Made by a program: the position numbers and the translations under genes. Positions 1-8,635 of a stretch of DNA of 64,000 nt are shown here, one piece after another. Each line of letters opens with the position of its first letter. The stretch's first letter is position 1. Source of the DNA: Candidatus Rifleibacteriota bacterium (GTDB taxonomy: Bacteria; Muiribacteriota; Ozemobacteria; Ozemobacterales; Ozemobacteraceae). The DNA is taken from assembly GCA_015232575.1 (NCBI GenBank), contig JADFZL010000009.1:186001-250000 (forward strand), written 5' to 3'. The notes under the pieces were generated by a model. The model had not been told where the DNA came from. It made no database searches and saw only the letters and a program-made list of their open reading frames with translations.

Positions 1-1487
1 TCTTCGTCGCCCAGGATATCTGACAGAACCTTAAAGTTGTCGCCTTCTTTGATAAGACCCATTGCAATTCCGGCAACATGCGACTTCATCGGAACACCAG
101 CATCCATCATTGCCAGACTGCCTGAACAAACAGATGCCATAGATGACGATCCGTTCGAAGAAAGAATTTCACTTACTACGCGAATAGTATAGGGGAATTC
201 ATCTTTCGGCGGAACGATCTGCGCAAGAGCTCTTTCAGCAAGAGCACCATGACCGATTTCACGTCTTCCCGGCCCTCTCAGCGGCTTTACTTCACCAGTT
301 GAGAATGGCGGGAAATTATAGTGAAGAATGAAATGCTTTTTGTATTCTTCATCAAGTCCGTCGATTGTCTGTGAATCGCAATCAGCTCCGAGTGTTACTA
401 CTCCGAGGGACTGGGTTTGCCCGCGTGTGAAGAGGGCTGAGCCATGTGTTCTCGGAAGGAATCCGGATGCGCAGGTAATCGGTCTGATGCTGGTCAGATT
501 GCGCCCGTCAATTCTGCGTGCTTCGTTAAGAATCATTGAGCGCATTTCATTGCTGATCATTGTTTCAAGAAGCAATTTTGCTGCAGAATATTTTTTCGCA
601 CCTGTTTCTTCGCCATATTTGGCGAGAACAGTATCTTTGAGTTTTTTTCCAAGCTGTACAAGTTTTTGCTTGCGTGCTGTTCTTTCAGGTGTATTCAATG
701 CGTCTTTTATGTCAGCAAGGATACATTCTTTTGTCAGGTTGCTCAATTCTTCGTCAGGAGCAGGTGGCGTAACGATCTGTTTCGGCTTGCCTGCTTTTCC
801 GGCGAGTTCTTTCTGGGTGGCTGCTAACTTTTTAATGTTTGAATGGGCAAACGCAAGTGCTTCTACCAGTTCGTCTTCGCCGATTTCCTTTGAACCTGAT
901 TCAACCATTGTTATTGCGTCTTCTGTGCCGGCCACTATCATGTCAAGTGTGCTGTTTTCAAGTTCAACACATGTTGGATTCAGAACCAGAGCACCATTGA
1001 CCTTTCCGACTCTCACAGCACCTACTGGCTTTGAGAAAGGAATTTCCGAAATCAGAAGTGCGCAGGATGCGGCATTCATAGCCATTACGTCAACCTGATT
1101 GATCAGATCATAAGAAAGAACATATATGACAACCTGAACTTCATTGAAGTAATGATCGGGAAACATCGGTCTGAGAGGCCGATCAATGAGACGGCAGGTC
1201 AGGATTTCCTTACCTGTCGGTCTTCCCTCGCGTTTGAAAAACCCTCCGGGAATTCGCCCTGCGGCATAAGTTTTTTCGAAATAATCTACCGTGAGAGGGA
1301 AAAAATCAATTCCTTCACGAGGTTCGGCTGCTGCTACAACCGTTGCTATAACTACAGAATCACCCATTCGTGCCACGACGGCACCGGAAGCCTGTCCGGC
1401 CATCAAACCTGTTTCGAAAGTTAGATCACCTTTGTCAAGCTTGCACGCAACAATTGAGAAGGAATTTTCTGACCCCGTTGTTGTCAT
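1..1487 (-). CDS. pnp: Polyribonucleotide nucleotidyltransferase (PNPase), C-terminus outside the window
   Basis: Phosphorolytic 3'-5' exoribonuclease of mRNA decay and the degradosome, cytoplasmic. My translation of the minus strand from an ATG at 1487 stays open to base 1, giving about 495 residues. It reads like PNPase throughout: the first RNase PH core has RPLRPMFP and FFKREGRPT, and the second has GRREIGHGALAER and, near the edge, GLIKEGDNFK. The family is usually about 700 residues, so the end of the second RNase PH domain (with the catalytic aspartates just past the edge), the KH and the S1 domains lie outside. The ATG follows the rpsO stop by only three bases, so the two are probably translationally coupled in the classic rpsO-pnp operon. 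The identification is firm. Confidence 0.96.
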   Translation of the reverse strand, partial: MTTTGSENSFSIVACKLDKGDLTFETGLMAGQASGAVVARMGDSVVIATVVAAAEPREGIDFFPLTVDYFEKTYAAGRIPGGFFKREGRPTGKEILTCRLIDRPLRPMFPDHYFNEVQVVIYVLSYDLINQVDVMAMNAASCALLISEIPFSKPVGAVRVGKVNGALVLNPTCVELENSTLDMIVAGTEDAITMVESGSKEIGEDELVEALAFAHSNIKKLAATQKELAGKAGKPKQIVTPPAPDEELSNLTKECILADIKDALNTPERTARKQKLVQLGKKLKDTVLAKYGEETGAKKYSAAKLLLETMISNEMRSMILNEARRIDGRNLTSIRPITCASGFLPRTHGSALFTRGQTQSLGVVTLGADCDSQTIDGLDEEYKKHFILHYNFPPFSTGEVKPLRGPGRREIGHGALAERALAQIVPPKDEFPYTIRVVSEILSSNGSSSMASVCSGSLAMMDAGVPMKSHVAGIAMGLIKEGDNFKVLSDILGDE

Positions 1488-1490
1488 CGT

Positions 1491-1760
1491 TTACCGCCTG
1501 ATTCCGAGACGCTTGATAAGAGCCTGATAGCCCTCGAAGTTTCGGTCTTTGAGATAAGACAAATGGCGCTTTCTTGCACCAATCATTTTAAGAAGACCAC
1601 GTCTTGAATGGTGGTCTTTTGGATTTTTTTCAAAATGGGAGGCGAGATTGTTGATTCTTGTTGTAAGAATTGCAACCTGTACTTCTGGCGAACCGGTATC
1701 TTTTTCAGTTCGTCTGTAATCCTGAATTACTTTGATCTTCTGTTCTTTTTCGATAGACAT
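1491..1760 (-). CDS. rpsO: Ribosomal protein S15
   Basis: Small-subunit protein S15, which binds the 16S rRNA central domain. The 89-residue product starting MSIEKEQK matches the usual S15 length and carries the family signature TGSPEVQVAILT, the HHSRRGLL loop and a basic C-terminus. I chose the ATG at 1760, not an in-frame start 13 codons upstream, because a near-perfect AAGGAGAT ribosome site lies just before it. It is the first gene of an operon with pnp. S15 commonly represses its own mRNA through leader structure; a leader of roughly 65 nt is present here, but I could not assign a known S15-binding fold to it. Confidence 0.97.
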   Translation of the reverse strand: MSIEKEQKIKVIQDYRRTEKDTGSPEVQVAILTTRINNLASHFEKNPKDHHSRRGLLKMIGARKRHLSYLKDRNFEGYQALIKRLGIRR

Positions 1761-1833
1761 TTTTTTAAATCTCCTTAAATTATTCGTATATCCAAGCATC
1801 GCCGCAACGGGCAGACCCTAGAAATACCCCGGT

Positions 1834-1839
1834 ATTATA
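1834..1839 (-). promoter_or_regulatory. Candidate -10 box for rpsO-pnp
   Basis: A perfect TATAAT on the minus strand, about 75 bases upstream of the rpsO start. No convincing -35 hexamer sits at 16-18 bases, so this may be a weak or extended -10 promoter. It lies just downstream of a terminator, which fits independent transcription of rpsO-pnp. Confidence 0.5.
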
Positions 1840-1864
1840 ACACTTTTTTCAGAAAATTCATACT

Positions 1865-1904
1865 AAAAAAAAAAGCGAAAGCCAATGGCTTTCGCTTTTT
1901 TTTT
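1865..1904 (-). terminator. Intrinsic terminator after the secreted protein gene
   Basis: A perfect 9-bp stem (GCGAAAGCC with GGCTTTCGC) around a 3-base loop, flanked by A-runs and T-runs on both sides, so it could act in both directions. On the minus strand it lies right after the gene ending at 1922 and separates it from rpsO. Confidence 0.9.
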
Positions 1905-1921
1905 ATTATTAAAAAGTTAAT

Positions 1922-2689
1922 TTACTTAGCAATTCCCATGATAAGCTTAAGGTTCATTCTGGTTTCGATTTTTTCTTTCTTGCCACCGCCCATGTCATTT
2001 TCCATGACCATGTTCATTGTGGAGATGACTTCATTTTTAACCATAATGCCATCTTTGTGAGCAAACCAGATTTTTCCATTTGCTTTAACGTTAAGGTTAA
2101 TACTTCCTGCAGCGCCGCCCTTGTCGGTGGTAACTACTGATTCGAGCTTTGCGCAATCAAAACCATCAACAGTTTCGAAACCGAGAAGTGTATATTTTAC
2201 CTTCAACGGAATAGGAAGCTGTGGATTCGGGCTGATTGTGGCTTCCCATGACTCACCGATTCCGGTGGGTTTTTCGGGAAATTTGATCTGCATGTTCTGG
2301 AAATTAGTCTGGCTGTCCATTCCTTCTGAAGAAATGACTTCGCCATTCTTTGCCATTTTAACTTTGATAACCTGACCGACTGCCGGAAGAGGTGTTGGAG
2401 TGCCATTAACGGTAATGCTTCCGTCAGTAATGGTTGTTGCCATCTCGATGTTTCCCTTGGGATCAACACCGGTAATCTTCTGCTCAATTCCCATGTCAGT
2501 TTTGAGTTCAGTCTTCTGAGCTCTCTGCATAGCCGTTACCACCGTTGTCCCCTGAAGATTCATTTTATATTTCGTGGTGGTACCCGGTTTTGGACTATAC
2601 TGTAACAGAACCTTATCCTGAGCAGATGCACCTGCCACAAGACCTAGAAAGAAAAGAACCACCAGTAAAGTACTCAGCCGTTTAAACAT
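1922..2689 (-). CDS. Secreted hypothetical protein (DUF6263-like)
   Basis: A 255-residue protein with a clear Sec signal peptide (hydrophobic core around residues 8-18, GASAQ cleavage region near 20-24). The mature part is beta-rich: it begins with a strand pattern ending in TTTKYKMN and has repeated alternations of polar and hydrophobic residues. The layout resembles the periplasmic DUF6263 type, but I am not certain. A strong AAGGAG ribosome site precedes the ATG and an intrinsic terminator follows, so it is probably monocistronic. Function unknown; no catalytic motif seen. Confidence 0.8.
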   Translation of the reverse strand: MFKRLSTLLVVLFFLGLVAGASAQDKVLLQYSPKPGTTTKYKMNLQGTTVVTAMQRAQKTELKTDMGIEQKITGVDPKGNIEMATTITDGSITVNGTPTPLPAVGQVIKVKMAKNGEVISSEGMDSQTNFQNMQIKFPEKPTGIGESWEATISPNPQLPIPLKVKYTLLGFETVDGFDCAKLESVVTTDKGGAAGSINLNVKANGKIWFAHKDGIMVKNEVISTMNMVMENDMGGGKKEKIETRMNLKLIMGIAK

Positions 2690-2857
2690 ATTTTTCTCCT
2701 TTCATTTCCCCTGAAGGAATGTCATATTAACCTGTCTTCGGAAAGAATCCGCTTTTTCCTTAGCATTCGTACACTGAAATTTATCACAGCGCAAAATATG
2801 TGTCAACAAATAAATTTATAACTTCTCAATAATTCGGGGAAACTTCCAGCTCATTGC

Positions 2858-2923
2858 TGTCATTTCGACTGAAGGGAGAAATCTCAAACCCTGCGGAGAT
2901 CTTTCCCTTCGGTCGAGATGACA
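2858..2923. repeat. Dispersed intergenic palindromic repeat, family 1, copy A
   Basis: An imperfect palindrome starting TGTCATTTCGAC and ending GTCGAGATGACA, with GAGAAATCTC and GGAGATCT inside. It is one of about nine related copies in the window (see 5490, 7786, 17177, 24308, 34676, 37943, 46640, 52733). It sits between the flippase stop and the next transcription unit. Confidence 0.85.
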
Positions 2924-2945
2924 AGGAACCTTTACTGATGCAAAC

Positions 2946-4451
2946 TTAAGAAGATCTTTTTCTGAAAAGTGCTTTCTCAGATTCTTCCACAAAAAAATAA
3001 TAGAAAAACAATGCAAATAATATTGATGGCACCAGCATTTCAAGAAAAACTTCCAGCAACGAAGATGGAGGATGGAAACTTTTCAGTGCCTGTGCTGATG
3101 CAATAAAAATCAGACTTGAAGCCATTCCGGGAAACAGAACCCTTACAGCATAAGAGCTGAAAGGAACCTTGTAAAGTCTGCATGCATAGCGGCAGACAAT
3201 CAGCAAATCGACTGAAACAACTGCTGCCATTGTTCCAAGGGCAACTCCGGACATTTTCAGCGGACCCGCGAGAATAACACTCGCAACAATATTTATTCCA
3301 ATGCTTTTCATCGCAGCCATAGCGGTAAAACGATGTTCGCCCGTCATTCCAAGAATGCTTGAAGAAACCATCTGAGGAACAGAAAGCGCCATAGCCCACA
3401 TCAGAATTATCAGCGGAACAGCACCAGCAGCGAAGTCTTTTCCAACCCAGAAACTTAAAGCGTCAGCAGAAAATATTACAGCTGCAGAAGCCATAAGTGC
3501 CGCTGGCGCGAAAGCAAACTTCGCACAATTGGTAAAAATAAATCTGATTTTTGCTTCATCACCAGAGCCCTTTAATTCAGCCACAAGCGGTCCAAGAATA
3601 TTTACATACTGCTTGATTAACAAAAGAGCATTTTCTGCTATTTTCATCGAAATAGAATAAATGGTGACTTCTGAAAGTGGCATGAAACACTTTACTATCA
3701 AAGGGTCAGTTCTAAGCAATACAAGAGCAGAGACGCTTATCAGAAACGAATAACTGCTGAAAGAAAAAACTTCTCTGAAGATATCTTTTCGGAAGAGAGC
3801 AACTGAGACTTTGAATTTTTCGACCGATAACTTACAGTAGACGATGTACAATAAATGTTCGCTGAGCATTATTGCAAAGTTAATAATTGCATAGAAAATA
3901 ATTCCATAACCCATTTTCAGAGCAGCAATTACCACTGCAATATTAACAAGATTGGTTAAAATCTGTATCAGATTAATCTGGAAGATTTTCTGTTCGCCGA
4001 AAAGAACGCCCCTGAAAAGGCTTAGAGGAAGATATGCTATGACACTTCTTCCTGAAACTATCCAGAGTAAAATGATTGCTTTCTGATGCTGAGAAACCGG
4101 AATATCAAACAAACTGGTAAAATAGTATGCTAATACGGCAACCAGAATGGTTCCAATGACTGACAGCACAGAGTAGACAATAAAAAGAGTGCTTACAATG
4201 TAATCTCTTTTTTCAAGATCACCGCTTCCCTTGCATTCGGCGGTGTATTTGACTATTCCGTTTCCGAAACCCAGGTCTAAAAGCCCGAGAATACCAAGCG
4301 CGGAATTAACGAGAGTCCATAAACCGTAGTCATCTTTTCCAACCGCCTCAATGATTCTTGGAGTAAGAAAAAATACTGAGGCAAGCGAAACTGCAAAACG
4401 CAGATAATTGCCGGCTGCATTCAGGGCAAACTGGGTTGTTCTGGAGCGCAT
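2946..4451 (-). CDS. Polysaccharide biosynthesis flippase (MOP superfamily, Wzx-like)
   Basis: A 501-residue integral membrane protein with about 12-14 hydrophobic segments and the N-terminal pattern of Wzx/RfbX lipid-linked oligosaccharide flippases (early ALNAAGNYLRF, then LLDLGFGNGIVKY). These move undecaprenyl-linked glycans across the inner membrane. The ATG at 4451 directly follows the stop of the SH3 gene (TAAATG) with only a weak ribosome site, so translational coupling is likely. A MATE-type drug exporter is possible but less likely given the LDLGFG pattern and the local glycosyltransferases. The substrate is unknown. Confidence 0.85.
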   Translation of the reverse strand: MRSRTTQFALNAAGNYLRFAVSLASVFFLTPRIIEAVGKDDYGLWTLVNSALGILGLLDLGFGNGIVKYTAECKGSGDLEKRDYIVSTLFIVYSVLSVIGTILVAVLAYYFTSLFDIPVSQHQKAIILLWIVSGRSVIAYLPLSLFRGVLFGEQKIFQINLIQILTNLVNIAVVIAALKMGYGIIFYAIINFAIMLSEHLLYIVYCKLSVEKFKVSVALFRKDIFREVFSFSSYSFLISVSALVLLRTDPLIVKCFMPLSEVTIYSISMKIAENALLLIKQYVNILGPLVAELKGSGDEAKIRFIFTNCAKFAFAPAALMASAAVIFSADALSFWVGKDFAAGAVPLIILMWAMALSVPQMVSSSILGMTGEHRFTAMAAMKSIGINIVASVILAGPLKMSGVALGTMAAVVSVDLLIVCRYACRLYKVPFSSYAVRVLFPGMASSLIFIASAQALKSFHPPSSLLEVFLEMLVPSILFALFFYYFFVEESEKALFRKRSS

Positions 4452-5351
4452 TTAGAATTTCAGATTGTCTTCCCTCGTCCAGCCGCTCTTTTTGCCGTTT
4501 GAATATGATATTTCAAACCATTGATATGTTCCAACCTGCTGAACACTTTTAATAGAAACAGCCATTCCCTTGGCAACTTTGCCGACTCTCTCAGCTTTTG
4601 TACTTGGCATTGAACGAATTTTTGCGAACGGTTCGGCAATAATAACCGCTTCCTTGGGCAGATTTCCACTGCTGAAACCTCTCACCGTTTCTGAAGCCGG
4701 TGCAGGCTTTGCGATGGCTACGCTTATTGACTCGGCCATTTTTGCTGCTTTTACAGCAGCAGCTTTTATTGATTCCTGAGTAGCTGTGGCAACGCCCTTA
4801 CCGTCAGAACCCATTATTCCAAGCATTACTTCAAATGGCCCCTGTGTAATGAGGTCGTCCCTGACCCAGGCAATTTTCCTGTTGAAGTCCCACTTAACTT
4901 TTGTCCAGCCACTTTTTCTTTCCAGAACCATGCCGCGGGTTCCCTGCATAAGGCGGAAAATTTGTTTGCTCTGAAGCGATGGTCCATCACGGACATTTAC
5001 GCCTTTGTCTGCAATATAGGCGACGAACTTGGTTCCGGTTGCCGGATACCATGATTTATCACTGACTCCGGGAAAAACATTCGGATTAGATGCAATCTGA
5101 ACTTCTGCTTTTACCTGGTTAGATCCTGGTTTAATCTGATTTTCGAAACGATTCGGAAGATCAGCAATTGAAGGAACTTCTGCATTCGCAGTATTATCGG
5201 AAGGGGCAACCTTTGTTGCAGAAGCTGTAAGCGCTGCCTGCTGAATGCTTCCATTCTCAAGAGAACTCAGAACCTGTTTTCCCATAAATAACCCAAGAAC
5301 GATTATTGATAGAAAAATTATCAGAACAAGCAGGATTTTAATTTTCTTCAT
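4452..5351 (-). CDS. Membrane-anchored protein with two bacterial SH3 domains
   Basis: A 299-residue protein with an N-terminal membrane segment (about residues 6-26), a linker of about 60 residues rich in Ala, Ser and Asn, then a bacterial SH3 (SH3_3) domain near 108-170 (GVNVRDGPSLQSKQI, then GWTKVKW). A second, more divergent SH3 follows at about 235-299 (FAKIRSMPSTKAERVGKV, GKKSGWTRED). Such domains bind peptidoglycan or cell-wall peptides. It is probably periplasmic, tethered by its N-terminus. It has its own promoter (5403-5432) and a GAGAGGTG ribosome site, and is followed with no gap by the flippase, so it may take part in envelope polysaccharide work. Confidence 0.82.
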   Translation of the reverse strand: MKKIKILLVLIIFLSIIVLGLFMGKQVLSSLENGSIQQAALTASATKVAPSDNTANAEVPSIADLPNRFENQIKPGSNQVKAEVQIASNPNVFPGVSDKSWYPATGTKFVAYIADKGVNVRDGPSLQSKQIFRLMQGTRGMVLERKSGWTKVKWDFNRKIAWVRDDLITQGPFEVMLGIMGSDGKGVATATQESIKAAAVKAAKMAESISVAIAKPAPASETVRGFSSGNLPKEAVIIAEPFAKIRSMPSTKAERVGKVAKGMAVSIKSVQQVGTYQWFEISYSNGKKSGWTREDNLKF

Positions 5352-5402
5352 AAAACACCTCTCCAGAAAAAATACCGGATTTTTCGGAAATCAGGCGGGT
5401 CA

Positions 5403-5432
5403 ATTCTAGTACGTATCTCCTCTGATAGTCAA
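5403..5432 (-). promoter_or_regulatory. Sigma-70 promoter of the SH3-flippase operon
   Basis: TTGACT at 5427-5432 and TAGAAT at 5403-5408 on the minus strand, 18 bases apart, about 50 bases before the ATG of the SH3 gene. Confidence 0.65.
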
Positions 5433-5489
5433 GAGAGAATTTCAGAATATTCACAATTTTACTCTAAAAAATGCAGCAAATCTTAGTAA

Positions 5490-5637
5490 AGGAGTCATTT
5501 AAGCTGAAGAATTTCTACTATGTCATTTCGACCGAAGCGAGAAATCTCGCGTTCTTCAGATCTCTCACGTTCGTTCGAGATGACAGCCTCCCAAAAGTTA
5601 ACATGCAAATTTGTCCCCTTATTTAAGATTTTGCGTA
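5490..5637. repeat. Family 1 repeat, copy B, with extended flanks
   Basis: The palindromic core is 5521-5585. The left flank (AAAGGAGTCATTTAA then AATTT) is shared with copy C at 7786. The right flank (GTTAACATGCAAATTTG...TATTTAAGATTTTG) is shared with copy H at 46697-46755, and in reverse orientation with 47925-47955. The whole unit is therefore about 150 bases. It fills the gap between the PilQ stop and the SH3 gene promoter region. Confidence 0.8.
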
Positions 5638-5638
5638 G

Positions 5639-7732
5639 TTAATAAATCAGCTTTTTCTTTGCTTCGGGTTTGGCTTCATTTTTTGGTTTGTTGTCGGCAA
5701 ACGATTTTTTATCAAGCATTTCTTTGGTAAAATTATTAGTTTTTGTATTTCTGATTATGTGTGGAGTAATGAAAATAATCAGTTCTGTCCGGGTTTCTTT
5801 TACTGTTTTTTTCCGGAATAGTTTTCCGAGCCCGGGAATGTCACCCAAATACGGAACTTTGGTCAGAGTATCGCTTTTATCAGTTTTTATCATACCTCCA
5901 ATTACAATCGTATGATTGTTTCTTACAATTACCTGTGTTTGAGCGCTTCTCTGGCTTAAATTCGGAGTAGAGTTTCCGCTGAGTGTCGTAAAACCAAGAA
6001 TGCTTGTAATCTGTGGTTTGATATCAAGAAAAACTTCGTCATTGCCTGTGACAGAAGGCGTTACATCAAGAGTTATGTTCGCATTTACCTGTGCCACCTG
6101 ACTTGTAACCTGACCGTTTACATCGGTTGTTGATCCGGAAATATAAGGTATCGCCTGTCCAACTGTAATGTTGGCAGGTTTGTTATTCAGAGTCGTAATT
6201 ACCGGGTTGGAAAGAACTTTTGCAAAACTTTTCGTCTGAAGCATTGCAAGAAGGGCTCTGAACTGATTTACTCCGAGAGTTCCAAAGCGGAATACACCTG
6301 TTCCTCCGGCGTTTGCATCTTCAGGGCTGATTGACATATCAAACAGGTTTTCAGTTGTTCCTGCAATCGGAATCTGCTTCTGCCAGTTGATTCCAAGGCG
6401 CTCTTCTTCGTTCAGATCAATTTCATATATGTGAGCATCAATTATTACCTGTGTTGGCGATACATCAAGTTTTCCAATTAATTCCCTGATTTTTTCAAGA
6501 CTGTTTTGTGTATCTGTAATGATCATCATATCCTGGCGGCCCGTGCCACCGCCAGATGACGCACCGGCCTGCGATGCCTGAGTTGATGAATATGCCTGAA
6601 TTTTGGCTTCGGGAGCAATCATTTTTATGGGTTCACTGAGATTTGCCGCATCGACATAATCGAGATAAAAAACTTCAGTAACTGGCCTGCTCTGCACGTC
6701 AACAACACTTTCCCTTATGTCAATTCTCGGCAGAACATCCATTATGCTTTCAATAACTTCCGGAGTATCTTTAACCATTACCGAATTGGTTCTTGAGTCA
6801 AATTCGGCACTTCCCCTGCTCGGAGTCAGCATTTTATCAATAATTTCCTTAACTTTCTGAGCATTGGCATTTTGAATATTAAATATTTTCGTAACAAGCG
6901 GAGCGTCTTCAGCACGGAATATTCTGAGAATGCTTCCTTCCCAGACATATACCAGTTTCAGACTCTTCATAATAGTTCTGAAAGCATCTTCCAGGGATAT
7001 TTCACTGAAGAGAATTGTAATATTTCCGGCAACGTTACTTTCAATGATGAGATTCAGACTGATAAGGTTTGCCAGGCCCCTGAGTGCATCTTTTACTTCT
7101 GTGTCTCTGAAATCAAGCGATTTAAGTTTGATATTCATTTCAGAAGGCAATTTGAATGTTTTGCTGGTACTGGTTTGGCCAATATCTTCTTCTACCACTT
7201 CTGCTTCAGCAATCTCTGTTTTCTTCGGAGGTTCGGGACTCAAAAGCGTCAAAGGAAGTGCTCCAGTGACAGGCGAAGGGGCTGAATCACCCTGCGATTT
7301 TTTTTGAGGTGGAATCGCTTCAGGAACAGCAGGAGCACTTTCAGGCTTTTTAAACAGCGAAGTTGCTTCATTCATAACCCGGTCAGCCATTAAAGAAGAA
7401 GGTGGATTATAAGCAACGTCTGCAAGTTCACTGATAAAAACGGCAGACTCATTTTCCTTTAATTTTGGAAACTCAACTTTTTTCAGAAACGGTGAGGAAT
7501 CAAAGCCATCAAGTCTTCTGGAAGGTTTCCGCGAAGCTTCCCATACAGGATTTTTTACCGTTGGCAGAGGCTTAACAAGTCCAGGTGAAGAAGTTTCCTG
7601 CTTAATTGAAGGATTGATAATTCGTATTATCCGCTTTCTCTGGCCTGCCTCAACGTCTGAGCTGCGACCGTACCCAACCAGAAGGGCTGCGATCAAAACA
7701 GCAGTTAAAGCAGTTTTCCTGGGAAAAAACAT
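5639..7732 (-). CDS. pilQ: Type IV pilus outer-membrane secretin PilQ
   Basis: A 697-residue protein with an N-terminal signal or membrane segment, a low-complexity Pro-rich stretch to about residue 190, an STN-type domain (about 200-275, beginning MNIKLKSLDFRDTEVKDALR), secretin N domains (about 280-400) and the C-terminal secretin pore domain (about 430-665). The pore domain has the VPYLGDIPGLGKLFR signature and ends in RTELIIFITPHII, a secretin hallmark. It forms the outer-membrane ring through which the pilus exits. PilM/N/O/P-type genes directly upstream make PilQ more likely than GspD. A candidate promoter (7751-7778) suggests it can be transcribed apart from the upstream pil genes. The last 35 residues are Lys/Glu-rich. 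Confidence 0.93.
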   Translation of the reverse strand: MFFPRKTALTAVLIAALLVGYGRSSDVEAGQRKRIIRIINPSIKQETSSPGLVKPLPTVKNPVWEASRKPSRRLDGFDSSPFLKKVEFPKLKENESAVFISELADVAYNPPSSLMADRVMNEATSLFKKPESAPAVPEAIPPQKKSQGDSAPSPVTGALPLTLLSPEPPKKTEIAEAEVVEEDIGQTSTSKTFKLPSEMNIKLKSLDFRDTEVKDALRGLANLISLNLIIESNVAGNITILFSEISLEDAFRTIMKSLKLVYVWEGSILRIFRAEDAPLVTKIFNIQNANAQKVKEIIDKMLTPSRGSAEFDSRTNSVMVKDTPEVIESIMDVLPRIDIRESVVDVQSRPVTEVFYLDYVDAANLSEPIKMIAPEAKIQAYSSTQASQAGASSGGGTGRQDMMIITDTQNSLEKIRELIGKLDVSPTQVIIDAHIYEIDLNEEERLGINWQKQIPIAGTTENLFDMSISPEDANAGGTGVFRFGTLGVNQFRALLAMLQTKSFAKVLSNPVITTLNNKPANITVGQAIPYISGSTTDVNGQVTSQVAQVNANITLDVTPSVTGNDEVFLDIKPQITSILGFTTLSGNSTPNLSQRSAQTQVIVRNNHTIVIGGMIKTDKSDTLTKVPYLGDIPGLGKLFRKKTVKETRTELIIFITPHIIRNTKTNNFTKEMLDKKSFADNKPKNEAKPEAKKKLIY

Positions 7733-7750
7733 TTTTCGATTCCAGTCAGA

Positions 7751-7778
7751 TATATAAGTAGAATTCTATTTACTGCAA
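7751..7778 (-). promoter_or_regulatory. Candidate promoter of pilQ
   Basis: TTGCAG (7773-7778) and TATATA (7751-7756) on the minus strand with a 16-base spacer, about 20 bases before the pilQ ATG. Only moderately good; the short leader leaves little room for a ribosome site. Confidence 0.4.
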
Positions 7779-7785
7779 ACCTTAA

Positions 7786-7884
7786 AAAAGGAGTCATTTA
7801 AACTCCAGAATTTTTATTATGCCATTTCGACCGAAGGGAGAAATCTCGCTTATACCAGATCTCTCAGATTCGTTCGAGATGACA
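7786..7884. repeat. Family 1 repeat, copy C
   Basis: Core 7821-7884 (GCCATTTCGACCGAAGGGAG ... CGTTCGAGATGACAG). The 35 bases to its left match the left flank of copy B. The rest of the 325-base gap between the lipoprotein gene and pilQ (7885-8057) shows only a weak 8-bp hairpin at 7973-8000 and nothing else I can assign. Confidence 0.82.
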
Positions 7885-8057
7885 GCCCACCTCATGCCCT
7901 CTGCCAAAGCGACACCGGAAAGAGAGTTAAAAAACGAATAATCAAGCAAATACAAAAAAATACGATCTCAGTCTCTTTATCGACAAAGATTCATAAAGAG
8001 GTTAATCGATCTGTCTAAATTAAGAAAGGTTAGAACTTAGGTTATGAGGAAGACTGA

Positions 8058-8555
8058 TCAGCTGGGAGAATGGATTCTGCACCAGACTTCTTTTTGAACG
8101 GTGTTCCCGTTGACATCTTTGAAAGTAAGCATTATCAGTGCTTTAAGGGGCGAAATTACTGCATTTGTTGTGGAAAGAAAGTTATAAACTCTACTGGTAT
8201 AAGGGCTCATTTTCAAAACGAGTGTAGTATTGCCTGCCAGAAAAGTGCTCATGGGAGTTTCTTCTATTCTCAATTCAGGAACCACATCCCCTTGAAGGGT
8301 ATAATATGTAACTGAAAAAGCTGTCAAATTTGATGGAACAGCAGTTTCTGATTTCAGAGTAACGCTTAAATCAGGTAGACCAAGAGTGGTTGAGGCAGTT
8401 GTATTCGCAACAATCACAAGTTCGTAAGGTTCTACTGTAGTTACTGTAATTATTGCAGCCGGAAAAAACGTCTTCTGCTGACATCCGCTCAATATTATGC
8501 TCATAAAGAGAAATAGCATACAGTACAATATTTTTATTTTTCTACTCATCGACAA
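8058..8555 (-). CDS. Small lipoprotein within the pil cluster, function unknown
   Basis: A 165-residue protein with a short basic N-terminus, a hydrophobic core and a lipobox ending LSGC (Cys25), so it should be lipidated; QQ at +2/+3 favours the outer membrane. The remainder is beta-rich and Thr/Ser-rich with no motif I recognise. It lies between the PilP-like gene and pilQ. That position and its size (about 140 residues mature) suggest a pilotin-like helper for secretin assembly, as an inference from context only. The true start could be the second Met (residue 3). Confidence 0.75.
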   Translation of the reverse strand: MSMSRKIKILYCMLFLFMSIILSGCQQKTFFPAAIITVTTVEPYELVIVANTTASTTLGLPDLSVTLKSETAVPSNLTAFSVTYYTLQGDVVPELRIEETPMSTFLAGNTTLVLKMSPYTSRVYNFLSTTNAVISPLKALIMLTFKDVNGNTVQKEVWCRIHSPS

Positions 8556-8635
8556 CTTATTACACCTGACTTATCTCGACATTTGATGATTTTCAAAAGG
8601 TTTAAATGATATACAAATGTCTTATCGGCAGAAAT

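Noticed and set aside
328..1527. Plus-strand open frames across the pnp region
   Set aside because: They are opposite-strand shadows of pnp, whose translation matches PNPase from 1487 to the edge.
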